From: Actinomycetes bacterium | Lineage (GTDB): Bacteria > Actinomycetota > Actinomycetes > Actinomycetales > Dermatophilaceae | NCBI GenBank assembly: GCA_023389095.1 | Contig: JAEWFB010000286.1 | Location: forward strand, 1-10,859 | Direction of reading: 5' to 3' | DNA length: 10,859 nt | Translations under genes and position numbers: made by a program | The notes under the pieces: model-generated | Database searches by the model: none | Seen by the model: only the letters and a program-made list of their open reading frames with translations | Told to the model about the DNA's origin: nothing | Shown: one piece after another, positions 1 through 6,016 of the stretch | Position numbering within the stretch: position 1 is the stretch's first letter | How the letters are laid out: the number at the start of each line of letters is the position of its first letter

Positions 1-152
1 TCGAACTCGACCTTCTGGCCTTCCTGCAGCTCGCGGTAGCCGCCGCTCTCGATGGCCGAGTAGTGAACGAAGACATCGGCGCCGCCGCCGTCCTGCTCGA
101 TGAAGCCGAAGCCCTTTTCGCTGTTGAACCACTTCACGGTGCCTGTTGCCAC
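1..152 (-). CDS. cspA: Cold-shock protein, CspA family (3' part outside window)
   Basis: The reverse strand encodes the start of a cold-shock-domain protein, a small single-stranded nucleic-acid-binding beta barrel that acts as an RNA chaperone. About 50 residues are visible. They begin VATGTVKWFNSEKGFGFI, followed by DVFVHYSAI, so both RNA-binding motifs (RNP1-like KGFGFI and RNP2-like VFVHYSAI) are intact. The family is about 67 residues long, so roughly a quarter of the protein lies beyond position 1. I chose GTG at 152-150 because the conserved N-terminus aligns there and an AGAGG-like Shine-Dalgarno sequence sits just upstream. The leader carries a perfect hairpin. Family assignment is firm; the exact paralogue is not determined, and a cold-inducible or constitutive role cannot be told apart. 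Confidence 0.96.
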   Translation of the reverse strand, partial: MATGTVKWFNSEKGFGFIEQDGGGADVFVHYSAIESGGYRELQEGQKVEF

Positions 153-502
153 TGGTGTTGCCTCTTCTGGTCTGTGAGGCCTCCCGTGTGGAGGCCTCAG
201 AATGCCGATGCGTCAACACCAGGCGCCACACGCAAGACCTCGCGCGACGCGTTGTGCCCAGTCCGAACTGGTCGACGGGGACGGCAGCCGGGAACGACGC
301 TAGCAGCCAGTCGTGTCCGTGGCCTGCACGATGCGGGACCCGAGCACCGCCGACCTGCGCCCGGGTCGGCGTCAGCAGCCGCCCCGGTGCCCCGGTCAGG
401 TGGGCGTCGAAGCCGCGCCGTTCCCACTCACAGCAGCCGCGGCGATCGAGTGGCGCTGCCGGGGAGCGCGAGTGGCACTCAACGCGCACGGGGGAGCATG
501 CT
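153..502. other. Gene-free stretch between divergent csp and the heptad-repeat gene
   Basis: About 350 bases with no convincing gene. An open frame runs through it on the plus strand from 146 into the heptad-repeat gene, but its translation is low-complexity Arg/Pro/Ser-rich sequence with no recognisable family, as expected for random high-GC DNA. It must hold the promoters of the two divergent genes. The only clear structure is the hairpin at 175-199. I could not find a convincing -35/-10 pair for csp; a TTGACG at about 212-217 on the minus strand lacks a suitable -10 at the right distance. Confidence 0.5.
175..199 (-). promoter_or_regulatory. Perfect 10-bp hairpin in the leader of the cold-shock gene
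   Basis: Positions 175-184 (TGAGGCCTCC) and 190-199 (GGAGGCCTCA) are exact reverse complements separated by a 5-nt loop at 185-189. The structure ends about 22 nt before the GTG start of the cold-shock gene, so it would lie in the mRNA leader if transcription begins further upstream. No T-run follows it, which argues against an intrinsic terminator. Cold-shock mRNAs often use structured leaders for temperature-dependent control of stability or translation; that role here is inferred. Confidence 0.6.
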
Positions 503-1057
503 GTGTCTGTGATCCGAGTCGAGGCCACATCCGGTGGCGAACGGCGGCCGGCCGCGGGCCAACACGACCAAGCCGCCGATGCCCGAAACCGGTCCGCCGA
601 CCGCCGTGAGCAACGGGCCGATGACCGCGAAGCCCAGGCCGACGAACGGGAACTCGACGCCAACACACGTGAGCACCAGGCGGACGAGCGCGAACGCGTG
701 TCCGACGAACGGGAGAGGGCCGCAGACGAGCGCGAACTCAGGCTCGACGGCCGCGAGGAGCAGCTGGACCAGTGGTCCGCCCATCTCAACCGGCTCGCCC
801 GCAACCTCGGCGAGCACACCGGCACTCCCCACCGGGACGTGCAGGAGACGATCGACCGCGCCCGGGAGCGGCTGACGTCCAGCCATGCGCGGATCGACCG
901 CAGCGAGGCCGCCCTGATGCGCAGCATGGCTCGTGCCGCACGAGAGCAGAAGAACATCGACCGGGAGGTCGAGGTCACAGAACGCCGAACCCCCACCGCG
1001 GAGGACGCCGAGGGCCCGCCCCGGCCGCCGAAGGCCGAAGGAGCGACGCCCGCCTGA
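503..1057 (+). CDS. Small charged protein with eight heptad repeats, unknown function
   Basis: An 184-residue, very hydrophilic protein of no family I can name. Residues 30-85 are eight consecutive 7-residue repeats of the form x-x-A-D-x-R-E (for example QADERE, SDERERA), with Arg and Glu fixed at the last two positions of every repeat. A continuous charged single or coiled helix is expected. The C-terminal half (about 90-165) is also helical and charged and ends in a Pro-rich tail. There is no signal peptide or membrane segment. I chose GTG at 503 because GGGGAG lies 6 nt upstream (491-496) and because sequence before it loses protein character. Similar repetitive helical proteins occur in actinobacteria near ANTAR and GAF-ANTAR genes, as here, but the link is contextual only. 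The gene looks real because the repeat is kept at protein level with varied codons. Confidence 0.72.
   Translation: MSVIRVEATSGGERRPAAGQHDQAADARNRSADRREQRADDREAQADERELDANTREHQADERERVSDERERAADERELRLDGREEQLDQWSAHLNRLARNLGEHTGTPHRDVQETIDRARERLTSSHARIDRSEAALMRSMARAAREQKNIDREVEVTERRTPTAEDAEGPPRPPKAEGATPA
590..757 (+). repeat. Eight in-frame 21-bp (7-residue) repeats
   Basis: Eight adjacent 7-codon units encode RSADRRE, QRADDRE, AQADERE, LDANTRE, HQADERE, RVSDERE, RAADERE and LRLDGRE. The residue pattern is strict while synonymous codons differ between units (GAG/GAA, CGC/CGG/CGT). This indicates selection on the protein rather than recent DNA slippage. Confidence 0.9.
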
Positions 1058-1235
1058 TCGTCGCGGAGGCCGCCGAGAGCGGTCACCGACCTGCCGGCAG
1101 CCGCACGTCGCCCCGCGTCGTGTCTGGCGGCGCTCCGGTTCGCGGCCCCGGCGTCGAGCTCACATCACGTTGTCCAGTCGGGCGACTATCCTTGGACCTG
1201 CGACGTCTGTGGGCGTCGGTACGGGTGATGCGCTC

Positions 1236-1553
1236 ATGTGTCCGTCTCCAGAATCTCGCTCGTTCGCGGCTCCGGTGCCGCCGCTTTCGGTGGCGCCGCC
1301 GGAATCCGAGGGGCTCGCCGCCGTGCGACATCAGGTCAGGGACCTGCAGCACGCTCTGGAGACGGCCCGGGTCATCGGGATCGCTATCGGCATCCTGGTC
1401 GAGCGACACCAGTGCACCGTCAACGACGGGTTCGACCTTCTCGTGCGGGAGGCCCGAGCTCGCGGGATCAAGGTGAGCGATCTGGCGGCCAACCTGGTCT
1501 TCCGCGGAGATGCGGCCTCCGGGCCGGACCTGCGCACGGCGGGACCTTCGTAG
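1236..1553 (+). CDS. Stand-alone ANTAR-domain RNA-binding regulator
   Basis: A 105-residue protein. Residues 1-28 are a Pro/Ser-rich lead. The rest is an ANTAR domain, a three-helix RNA-binding module that stabilises antiterminator hairpins in mRNA leaders. The diagnostic segment is ARVIGIAIGILVERH, followed by a helix with GFDLLVREARARGIKVSDLA and the terminal LAANLV. There is no receiver, GAF or PAS domain, so no built-in input; activity could depend on dimerising with another ANTAR protein, such as the GAF-ANTAR protein encoded about 90 bp downstream. I chose ATG at 1236, which has GGGTGA-like complementarity about 7 nt upstream. GTG at 1209 is an in-frame alternative with a weaker ribosome site. 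The ANTAR call is strong; its target RNA is unknown. Confidence 0.85.
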   Translation: MCPSPESRSFAAPVPPLSVAPPESEGLAAVRHQVRDLQHALETARVIGIAIGILVERHQCTVNDGFDLLVREARARGIKVSDLAANLVFRGDAASGPDLRTAGPS

Positions 1554-1578
1554 GAACTGCGCTGCGGCGCCCGAGCGG

Positions 1579-1613
1579 TAAAATGGCGTGTCGGATGAGC
1601 CGATCCGAGACAC
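1579..1613 (+). promoter_or_regulatory. Candidate -10 element and 5' stem-loop of the GAF-ANTAR gene
   Basis: TAAAAT at 1579-1584 is a good actinobacterial -10 element in otherwise very GC-rich DNA; no matching -35 is evident. It predicts transcription starting near 1590. From there CGGAT (1592-1596) pairs with ATCCG (1603-1607) around a 6-nt loop, GAGCCG. A further GTGT (1588-1591) can pair with ACAC (1610-1613) across an AG bulge if the RNA starts early enough. A hexaloop hairpin in front of an ANTAR gene is suggestive of autoregulation, but the loop lacks the A1/G4 pattern known for ANTAR targets. Confidence 0.4.
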
Positions 1614-1643
1614 ACGTCCCCTGTCCGGCGGGTAGGAGCCGTG

Positions 1644-2360
1644 ATGGAGGGCGGAATGGATGGACGTATCAGATCCAGCGACGTCGCCGCGAACTTCGAG
1701 TCGCTGAACCAGTACCTGGGCGCTGGGGTGGATCGAAGCACGGCACTCGGCCGGCTCGTCGCACTCGCGGTGGCGAACGTGCCGGGGTGCGACTGGGCGA
1801 CCGTCACGGCGTGGCCCGTGGAGGGGAAACCACGAAGCCTGGCGTGCACGGAACCCGTCGCCCTGGGCGTCGACGAGCTCCAGTACACCTTGGGGGAAGG
1901 GCCCTGTCTCGACGCGTTCGACGCCGACGACCCCGTGTGCATCCCGGATCTCCGGCGCGAGACCCGCTGGTCGCGGTTCTGCGAGGCGGCCTCCGACCAG
2001 ACACCGGTTCGTGGCGTGCTCTCGTTCCACGTGGCCGACCCGCCTCACCGGGTCGCGCTCAACCTGTACAGCTCGCGCCCTGCGGTCTTCGGGACCGACA
2101 CCCTCAGCCTCGCCGCGCTCTTCGCAGCCCATGCGCGGGTCCTGCTCCACGAGGTCGGGCGGGTGGACGAGGCGGCCAACCTCTCGCAGGCCCTCACCAC
2201 GAGCCGTCAGATCGGCGTGGCGATCGGCATCCTCATGCAGACCCATGGGGTCAGTGAAGACACCGCGTTCGCGATGCTGCGCCTCACCAGCCAGACCCTG
2301 AACCTGAAGCTGCCCGACGTGGCGGCGGACGTCACGAGGACCGGGGAGCTGCCCGAGTGA
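1644..2360 (+). CDS. GAF-ANTAR sensor and antitermination regulator
   Basis: A 238-residue cytoplasmic protein with a GAF sensory domain (about residues 35-160, including the characteristic YTLGEGPCLDAF turn and a VLSFHVA strand) followed by an ANTAR RNA-binding domain (about 170-228; SRQIGVAIGILMQTHGVSE, then FAMLRLTSQ and LPDVAADV). In this architecture the GAF domain binds a ligand or senses redox or light and gates RNA binding by the ANTAR dimer. ATG 1644 has GGAG 5 nt upstream (1635-1638). GTG 1641 is too close to that site, and ATG 1656, preceded by GGAGGG, is a real alternative. The gene follows the stand-alone ANTAR gene but has its own candidate promoter at 1579-1584, so the two may be transcribed separately. 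Ligand unknown. Confidence 0.93.
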   Translation: MEGGMDGRIRSSDVAANFESLNQYLGAGVDRSTALGRLVALAVANVPGCDWATVTAWPVEGKPRSLACTEPVALGVDELQYTLGEGPCLDAFDADDPVCIPDLRRETRWSRFCEAASDQTPVRGVLSFHVADPPHRVALNLYSSRPAVFGTDTLSLAALFAAHARVLLHEVGRVDEAANLSQALTTSRQIGVAIGILMQTHGVSEDTAFAMLRLTSQTLNLKLPDVAADVTRTGELPE

Positions 2361-2376
2361 CCGGTGGCTCTAGGGC

Positions 2377-2874
2377 TCAGCCGATCGCGTCGCGCTCCCA
2401 CTCCCACCAGACCTGTGCCAGGACGCGCCGCGCGGGCAGGGGCATGTCCCACAGGCCGTTCAGGTAGGCATCGAACTCCCAGAAGTCGCATCGGCCACCG
2501 TAGGTGGCGAACACGAGCCACAGGTCGTTGCCGTTGCAGCGTCCCTCGCGTACCGACACCAACAGCCTGCCTCCGAGGGAGGCGCCCTCGTCGTCGCGAA
2601 GTCGATCTGGCAGGTCGCACGGGGCGCCGCTCGCCTGGCTGCCTCGACCGGACTCCTTCTCGGCCCGCAACGCCTGCACCTCGGCGAGGCGCCGTTCTGC
2701 CGCCTGCGCCCGTGACGTAGCCGTGGCGAGCCGCTCCCTGGCTCGGCTGGCATCAGCCGAGCTCATGACGACGGCGGTCCTCAGACCGTCGAGCCGATCA
2801 CGGCACTCCACCGCCCGCGCCTCGGCGGCGCTGGCGGCCAGACGCAGCTGCTCGAGCCGTCCCAATGGGCTCAC
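2377..2874 (-). CDS. Conserved-looking hypothetical protein, N-terminal coiled coil
   Basis: A 165-residue protein I do not recognise. Residues about 1-75 form an Ala/Arg/Glu-rich helix with the look of a coiled coil (LEQLRLAASAAEARAVE, ERLATATSRAQAAERRLAE). A polar linker with Gly/Ser follows. The C-terminal part, about 95-165, is a compact aromatic-rich segment (GNDLWLVFATYGGRCDFWEF, then YLNGLWDMPLPARRVLAQVWWEWERD) that looks like a folded domain with many Trp residues. No signal peptide or membrane helix is visible. The 3' end lies 16 nt from the end of the GAF-ANTAR gene (tail to tail). GTG at 2874 is placed exactly where a -10 (CATACT) would start the RNA, so the transcript may be leaderless; no good Shine-Dalgarno is present. 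Function unknown. Confidence 0.72.
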   Translation of the reverse strand: MSPLGRLEQLRLAASAAEARAVECRDRLDGLRTAVVMSSADASRARERLATATSRAQAAERRLAEVQALRAEKESGRGSQASGAPCDLPDRLRDDEGASLGGRLLVSVREGRCNGNDLWLVFATYGGRCDFWEFDAYLNGLWDMPLPARRVLAQVWWEWERDAIG

Positions 2875-2880
2875 GTGCCC

Positions 2881-2909
2881 AGTATGACCGAGTGGAGCCC
2901 GAGTGTCTG
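2881..2909 (-). promoter_or_regulatory. Candidate leaderless promoter of the 2377-2874 gene
   Basis: On the minus strand CAGACA (2909-2904) and CATACT (2886-2881) are separated by exactly 17 nt, resembling TTGACA and TATAAT at four of six bases each. The GTG start at 2874 lies 6 nt past the -10, the normal position of a transcription start, and there is no ribosome-binding site. This matches the leaderless genes common in actinobacteria. Confidence 0.5.
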
Positions 2910-2919
2910 CGGCCGAGCA

Positions 2920-2947
2920 GCGTACGCACGACTAGGCTGGTGGGTAC
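2920..2947 (+). promoter_or_regulatory. Candidate stress-sigma (SigB/SigF-like) promoter of cheB-cheR
   Basis: GGGTAC at 2942-2947 matches the -10 of actinobacterial SigB/SigF-type promoters (GGGTAC or GGGTAT). A GCGT at 2920-2923 fits the loose GNNT form of the -35, but at 18 nt spacing rather than the usual 14-16. It lies about 60 nt before the cheB start. GGGTAC occurs by chance elsewhere in this GC-rich window (4209, 4281, 10262, all inside genes), so this is weak evidence. Confidence 0.3.
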
Positions 2948-3007
2948 GAGGCGAAGTGCTGGATCGCCGCGGCGTCCCGTCCCGGTGGACTACCTCGAGG
3001 AGCAGTG

Positions 3008-4042
3008 ATGGCGAGCCGGGAGACATCCCAGACCAGGCGCGACGTCGTCGTGGTGGGCGCATCAGCCGGGGGCGTCGAGGCGCTGCGCGCCATGGTGGCG
3101 AGCCTTCCACCGGACCTGTCCGTCACCGTGGTCGTGGTGCTCCACGTCCCGGCGTACGGCCGGAGCGCGCTGCCCGACATCCTGAGTCGTTCAGGCCCAC
3201 TGCCGGCACGTCATGTCACGTCTACGACGGCGCTGACGCCGGGTGAGATCCTCGTGGCGCCCCCCGATCGGCACCTGCTCGTCACCGACGGGCACGTGGT
3301 CCCGACGAGCGGGCCCACGGAGAACGGCCACAGGCCGGCCATCGACGTGCTCTTCCGGTCGGCTGCCCTGGAGCTGTCACAACGGGTCGTCGGGGTCGAG
3401 CTGTCCGGCGTGCTCGACGACGGGGCGGCGGGGATGTGGGCGATCCGCAACCGCGGGGGACTGGTCGTCGTGCAGGACCCCGCCGACTGTCTCTACCCGG
3501 AGATGCCTCGCAGCGTCATGGACGCCGTTCGTCCGGACCACGTCGTGCCAGCCTCCGAGATCGGTTCACTGCTCGATGTCGTCAGCCGCGAGGAGGTGTC
3601 GGTCGTGTCGCTTCCCCCGCCGTCCAGCTTGATGGTGGCCGAGACCGACATGGCCCAGATGGAGGAGCACATCATGGATGTTGCCGACCGTCCCGGCGAA
3701 CCGGCCGGGTTCTCGTGTCCCGACTGCGGCGGCACGCTCTTCGAGCTGCGCGAGGGAGCGATGGCGCGGTACCGGTGCCGGGTGGGACACGCGTGGACGA
3801 CCAAGGGTCTGATCGGTGAGCAGTCCGTCCAGGTCGACAACGCCCTGTGGGTCGCCCTGCGGGCGCTGGAGGAGAAGGCGGCCCTGGCCGACCAGCTGGC
3901 CGACCAGGCACTCGCGCGCGACAGCGTGCTGACTGCCGGGCGCTTTCGCGAGCAGGCCGACGACACCCGAGAGGCGGCTCGACAGGTTCGTCAGCTGATC
4001 GAGGCCCGACCAGCCCTGGCGATGGAGTTCATCGATGAGTGA
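3008..4042 (+). CDS. cheB: CheB-type protein-glutamate methylesterase without receiver domain
   Basis: A 344-residue protein. Residues 12-190 are the CheB catalytic domain, which hydrolyses glutamyl methyl esters. The Ser-His-Asp triad is intact: Ser19 in VVVVGASAGGVEAL, His46 in VVLHVPA and Asp138 in SGVLDDGAAGM. The usual N-terminal response-regulator domain is absent, so the enzyme is not gated by CheA phosphorylation. The C-terminal part holds a zinc-ribbon-like set of ligands, Cys237-Pro-Asp-Cys240 and Cys257-x-x-x-His261, then an acidic and Arg-rich helical tail (about 275-344). ATG 3008 has GAGGAG (2997-3002) 5 nt upstream; GTG 3005 is too near. The gene overlaps cheR by 8 nt, so the two are translationally coupled. 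No chemotaxis receptor, CheA or CheW gene lies in the window, pointing to a non-chemotactic role. Confidence 0.93.
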   Translation: MASRETSQTRRDVVVVGASAGGVEALRAMVASLPPDLSVTVVVVLHVPAYGRSALPDILSRSGPLPARHVTSTTALTPGEILVAPPDRHLLVTDGHVVPTSGPTENGHRPAIDVLFRSAALELSQRVVGVELSGVLDDGAAGMWAIRNRGGLVVVQDPADCLYPEMPRSVMDAVRPDHVVPASEIGSLLDVVSREEVSVVSLPPPSSLMVAETDMAQMEEHIMDVADRPGEPAGFSCPDCGGTLFELREGAMARYRCRVGHAWTTKGLIGEQSVQVDNALWVALRALEEKAALADQLADQALARDSVLTAGRFREQADDTREAARQVRQLIEARPALAMEFIDE

Positions 4043-5972
4043 CGGTTCACTGGATCCACGGGCCGACCCCGGCGACGACGGCGATGTCGCGGAGACCGAG
4101 ACGCTCGAGGCGAACGACGCCTTGGACACAGACGCCGACGCCTCGGAGGTCGAGGCGTTCGAGCGTCTGCTCGTGTATCTCAAGGATGCTCGCGCCTTCG
4201 ACTTCACCGGGTACAAGCGCCCGAGCCTGCTGCGTCGCGTACGGCACCGTATGCAGGGCGTCGGCTTCGACTCGTTCGACGGGTACCAGGACTACCTCGA
4301 GGCCAACCCGGACGAGTTTGTCGCGCTGTTCAACACGATCCTCATCAACGTCACCAGCTTCTTCCGGGACCGCGACTCGTGGGAGCACCTGAGCAACGGC
4401 ATCATTCCGGCGCTGCTGGAGGCCTCCGACCGCGAGGTCCGGGTCTGGAGCGCCGGCTGCGCGAGTGGTCAGGAGGCCTACTCCCTCGCCATGGTGCTCA
4501 CGGAGGCCATGGGACTGGAGCAGTTCCGCGACCGGGTGAAGATCTACGCCACCGACGTCGACGAGGAGGCGCTCGCGTACGCGCGTGCCGCCACGTACAA
4601 CGAGCGCGAGATGAGCAGCGTGCCCGCAGAGCTGCGCCAGAAGTACTTCGAGACCGGCCCGCAGGGGGCGGTGTTCCGGCAGGACCTGCGCCGCAGCGTC
4701 ATCTTCGGGCGAAATGACCTCACCCGCGACGCGCCCATCTCCAGGATCGACCTGCTGACCTGCCGCAACACCCTGATGTACTTCAACGCCGAGACCCAGT
4801 CGCGCATCCTCTCCCGCCTCGCGTTCGCGCTGAAACCGGAGGGCACGTTGCTGCTCGGCAAGGCGGAGATGCTGCTCAACCACACCGACAGCTTCATCCC
4901 GCTGGACCTCAAGCGCCGCCTCTTCCGCCGCAGCACGGTGCCCGCCACGGACCCGAGCCTGATCCTCCGCCAGCCCGCTCCCGTCATGCGGTTCGCGGTG
5001 CCGGACTCGCTCCACAGCCTGCGCAGCGACGCGTTCGCCGTGGCTCCCGTGGCGCAGTTCGTCGTCGACGCCCACGACACCCTCGCCATGGTCAACGAGT
5101 CGGCCAAGGTGCTGACGCGCCTCGCGGACTCCGACGTCGGCCGGAAGTTCGTGGACCTCGAGCTCTCGTTCCGACCGGTCGAGCTGCGTCCGGCCCTGCT
5201 GGAGGCCCGTGAGAGCCGGCAGGCGCGCCGCATCCCGGATGTTCGCTGGCCACGCTCCGAGTCGACCCTGTACGTCGACATCGACCTGATCCCGCTCGTG
5301 GACCACCGTGAGGGCTACGCCGGCACGCTGATCACCCTGACCGATGTGACGCGCTACCACCAGGTGCACCACGAGCTGGAGCAGACGACCAAGCAGCTGC
5401 AGGCGGCCTCGGAAGAGCTGCAGTCGACGAACGAGGAGCTGGAGACCACCAACGAGGAGCTCCAGTCGACCGTCGAGGAGCTGGAGACCACCAACGAGGA
5501 GCTGCAGTCGAGGAACGAGGAGCTCGAGACGATGAACGAGGAGCTGCAGTCGATGAACGACGAGCTCCAGGGCGCCAACGAGGAGCTGCGTGAGCGCAGC
5601 ACCCAGCTCACCGAGCTCAACGACTACATGGAGTCGATCCTGGGCAGCATGCGCTCGGCTGTCATCGTCCTCGACCGGCAGCTGACGATCCAGACGTGGA
5701 ACAAGAACGCGCAGGAGCTCTGGGGCGTTCGCTCCGACGAGGCGGTGGGCGTCCACCTGTTGACCCTCGACATCGGCCTTCCGATCGGCGACCTGAAGCC
5801 CCTGCTCCACGCGGTGCTGGCCGACAGCGCGGACCCGCAGCACATCGGGATGGACGCCATCAACCGGCGCGGGAAGCCGGTGCGGCTCAGCATCACCGCG
5901 GCACCGCTGATGTCACCCGGGGCCGAGCCGACGGGGATCCTCCTGGTCATGGAGTCCGAGCCGAACGACTGA
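4035..5972 (+). CDS. cheR: CheR-type methyltransferase fused to PAS, coiled coil and PAS
   Basis: A 645-residue multidomain protein. Residues 1-38 are an acidic unstructured lead. Residues 40-100 form the CheR N-terminal helical domain (FTGYKRPSLLRRVRHRM), and about 105-300 the SAM-dependent methyltransferase with W138-SAGCASGQEAYS (SAM loop), ATDVD at 172-176 and CRNTLMYF at 243-250. A PAS-like domain spans about 333-440, a long heptad coiled coil about 443-530, and a second PAS domain about 530-640 (MRSAVIVLDRQLTIQTWN). The methyltransferase adds methyl groups to glutamates, opposing CheB encoded just upstream with an 8-nt overlap. CheR alone is about 280 residues; the rest is sensory and oligomerising. 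PAS ligands cannot be told from the sequence. The coiled coil carries repeated EExxST steps, discussed in the findings. Confidence 0.95.
   Translation: MSDGSLDPRADPGDDGDVAETETLEANDALDTDADASEVEAFERLLVYLKDARAFDFTGYKRPSLLRRVRHRMQGVGFDSFDGYQDYLEANPDEFVALFNTILINVTSFFRDRDSWEHLSNGIIPALLEASDREVRVWSAGCASGQEAYSLAMVLTEAMGLEQFRDRVKIYATDVDEEALAYARAATYNEREMSSVPAELRQKYFETGPQGAVFRQDLRRSVIFGRNDLTRDAPISRIDLLTCRNTLMYFNAETQSRILSRLAFALKPEGTLLLGKAEMLLNHTDSFIPLDLKRRLFRRSTVPATDPSLILRQPAPVMRFAVPDSLHSLRSDAFAVAPVAQFVVDAHDTLAMVNESAKVLTRLADSDVGRKFVDLELSFRPVELRPALLEARESRQARRIPDVRWPRSESTLYVDIDLIPLVDHREGYAGTLITLTDVTRYHQVHHELEQTTKQLQAASEELQSTNEELETTNEELQSTVEELETTNEELQSRNEELETMNEELQSMNDELQGANEELRERSTQLTELNDYMESILGSMRSAVIVLDRQLTIQTWNKNAQELWGVRSDEAVGVHLLTLDIGLPIGDLKPLLHAVLADSADPQHIGMDAINRRGKPVRLSITAAPLMSPGAEPTGILLVMESEPND
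5409..5597 (+). repeat. Nine 21-bp heptad units in the CheR coiled coil
   Basis: Nine consecutive 7-codon units encode residues 459-521, from SEELQST through NEELETT, NEELQST, VEELETT, NEELQSR, NEELETM, NEELQSM, NDELQGA to NEELRER. ELQ and ELE units alternate over the first seven, giving a 14-residue (42-bp) super-period. Nearly identical codons (AAC GAG GAG CTG) recur, so replication slippage could change unit number. Confidence 0.92.
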
Positions 5973-6016
5973 CGACGACCTCGACCACGTCGACCCGCGA
6001 GTCGTCGACCCGGGCG

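Noticed and set aside
146..502. Upstream extension of the heptad-repeat protein
   Set aside because: The frame is open but the residues look random, and the GTG at 503 has a well-placed GGGGAG.
1091..1100. CTGCCGGCAG palindrome after the heptad gene
   Set aside because: Loop-free GC palindromes of this size are common in such DNA and nothing around it suggests an operator or terminator.
1592..1607. The GAF-ANTAR leader hairpin as a canonical ANTAR target
   Set aside because: The hexaloop GAGCCG has G and C at the positions where A and G are expected, and no second hairpin was found; kept only as an uncharacterised structure.
4047..5843. A 598-codon open frame on the minus strand opposite cheR
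   Set aside because: Its Leu-Val-Arg repeats are the complement of the CheR heptads; no family features and the plus strand holds an unmistakable CheR.
5973..6007. GACGAC/GTCGTC inverted repeats between cheR and the convergent gene, as a bidirectional terminator
   Set aside because: Short, mostly multiples of the self-complementary GTCGAC, large loop, no T-run; cannot be distinguished from GC-rich background.
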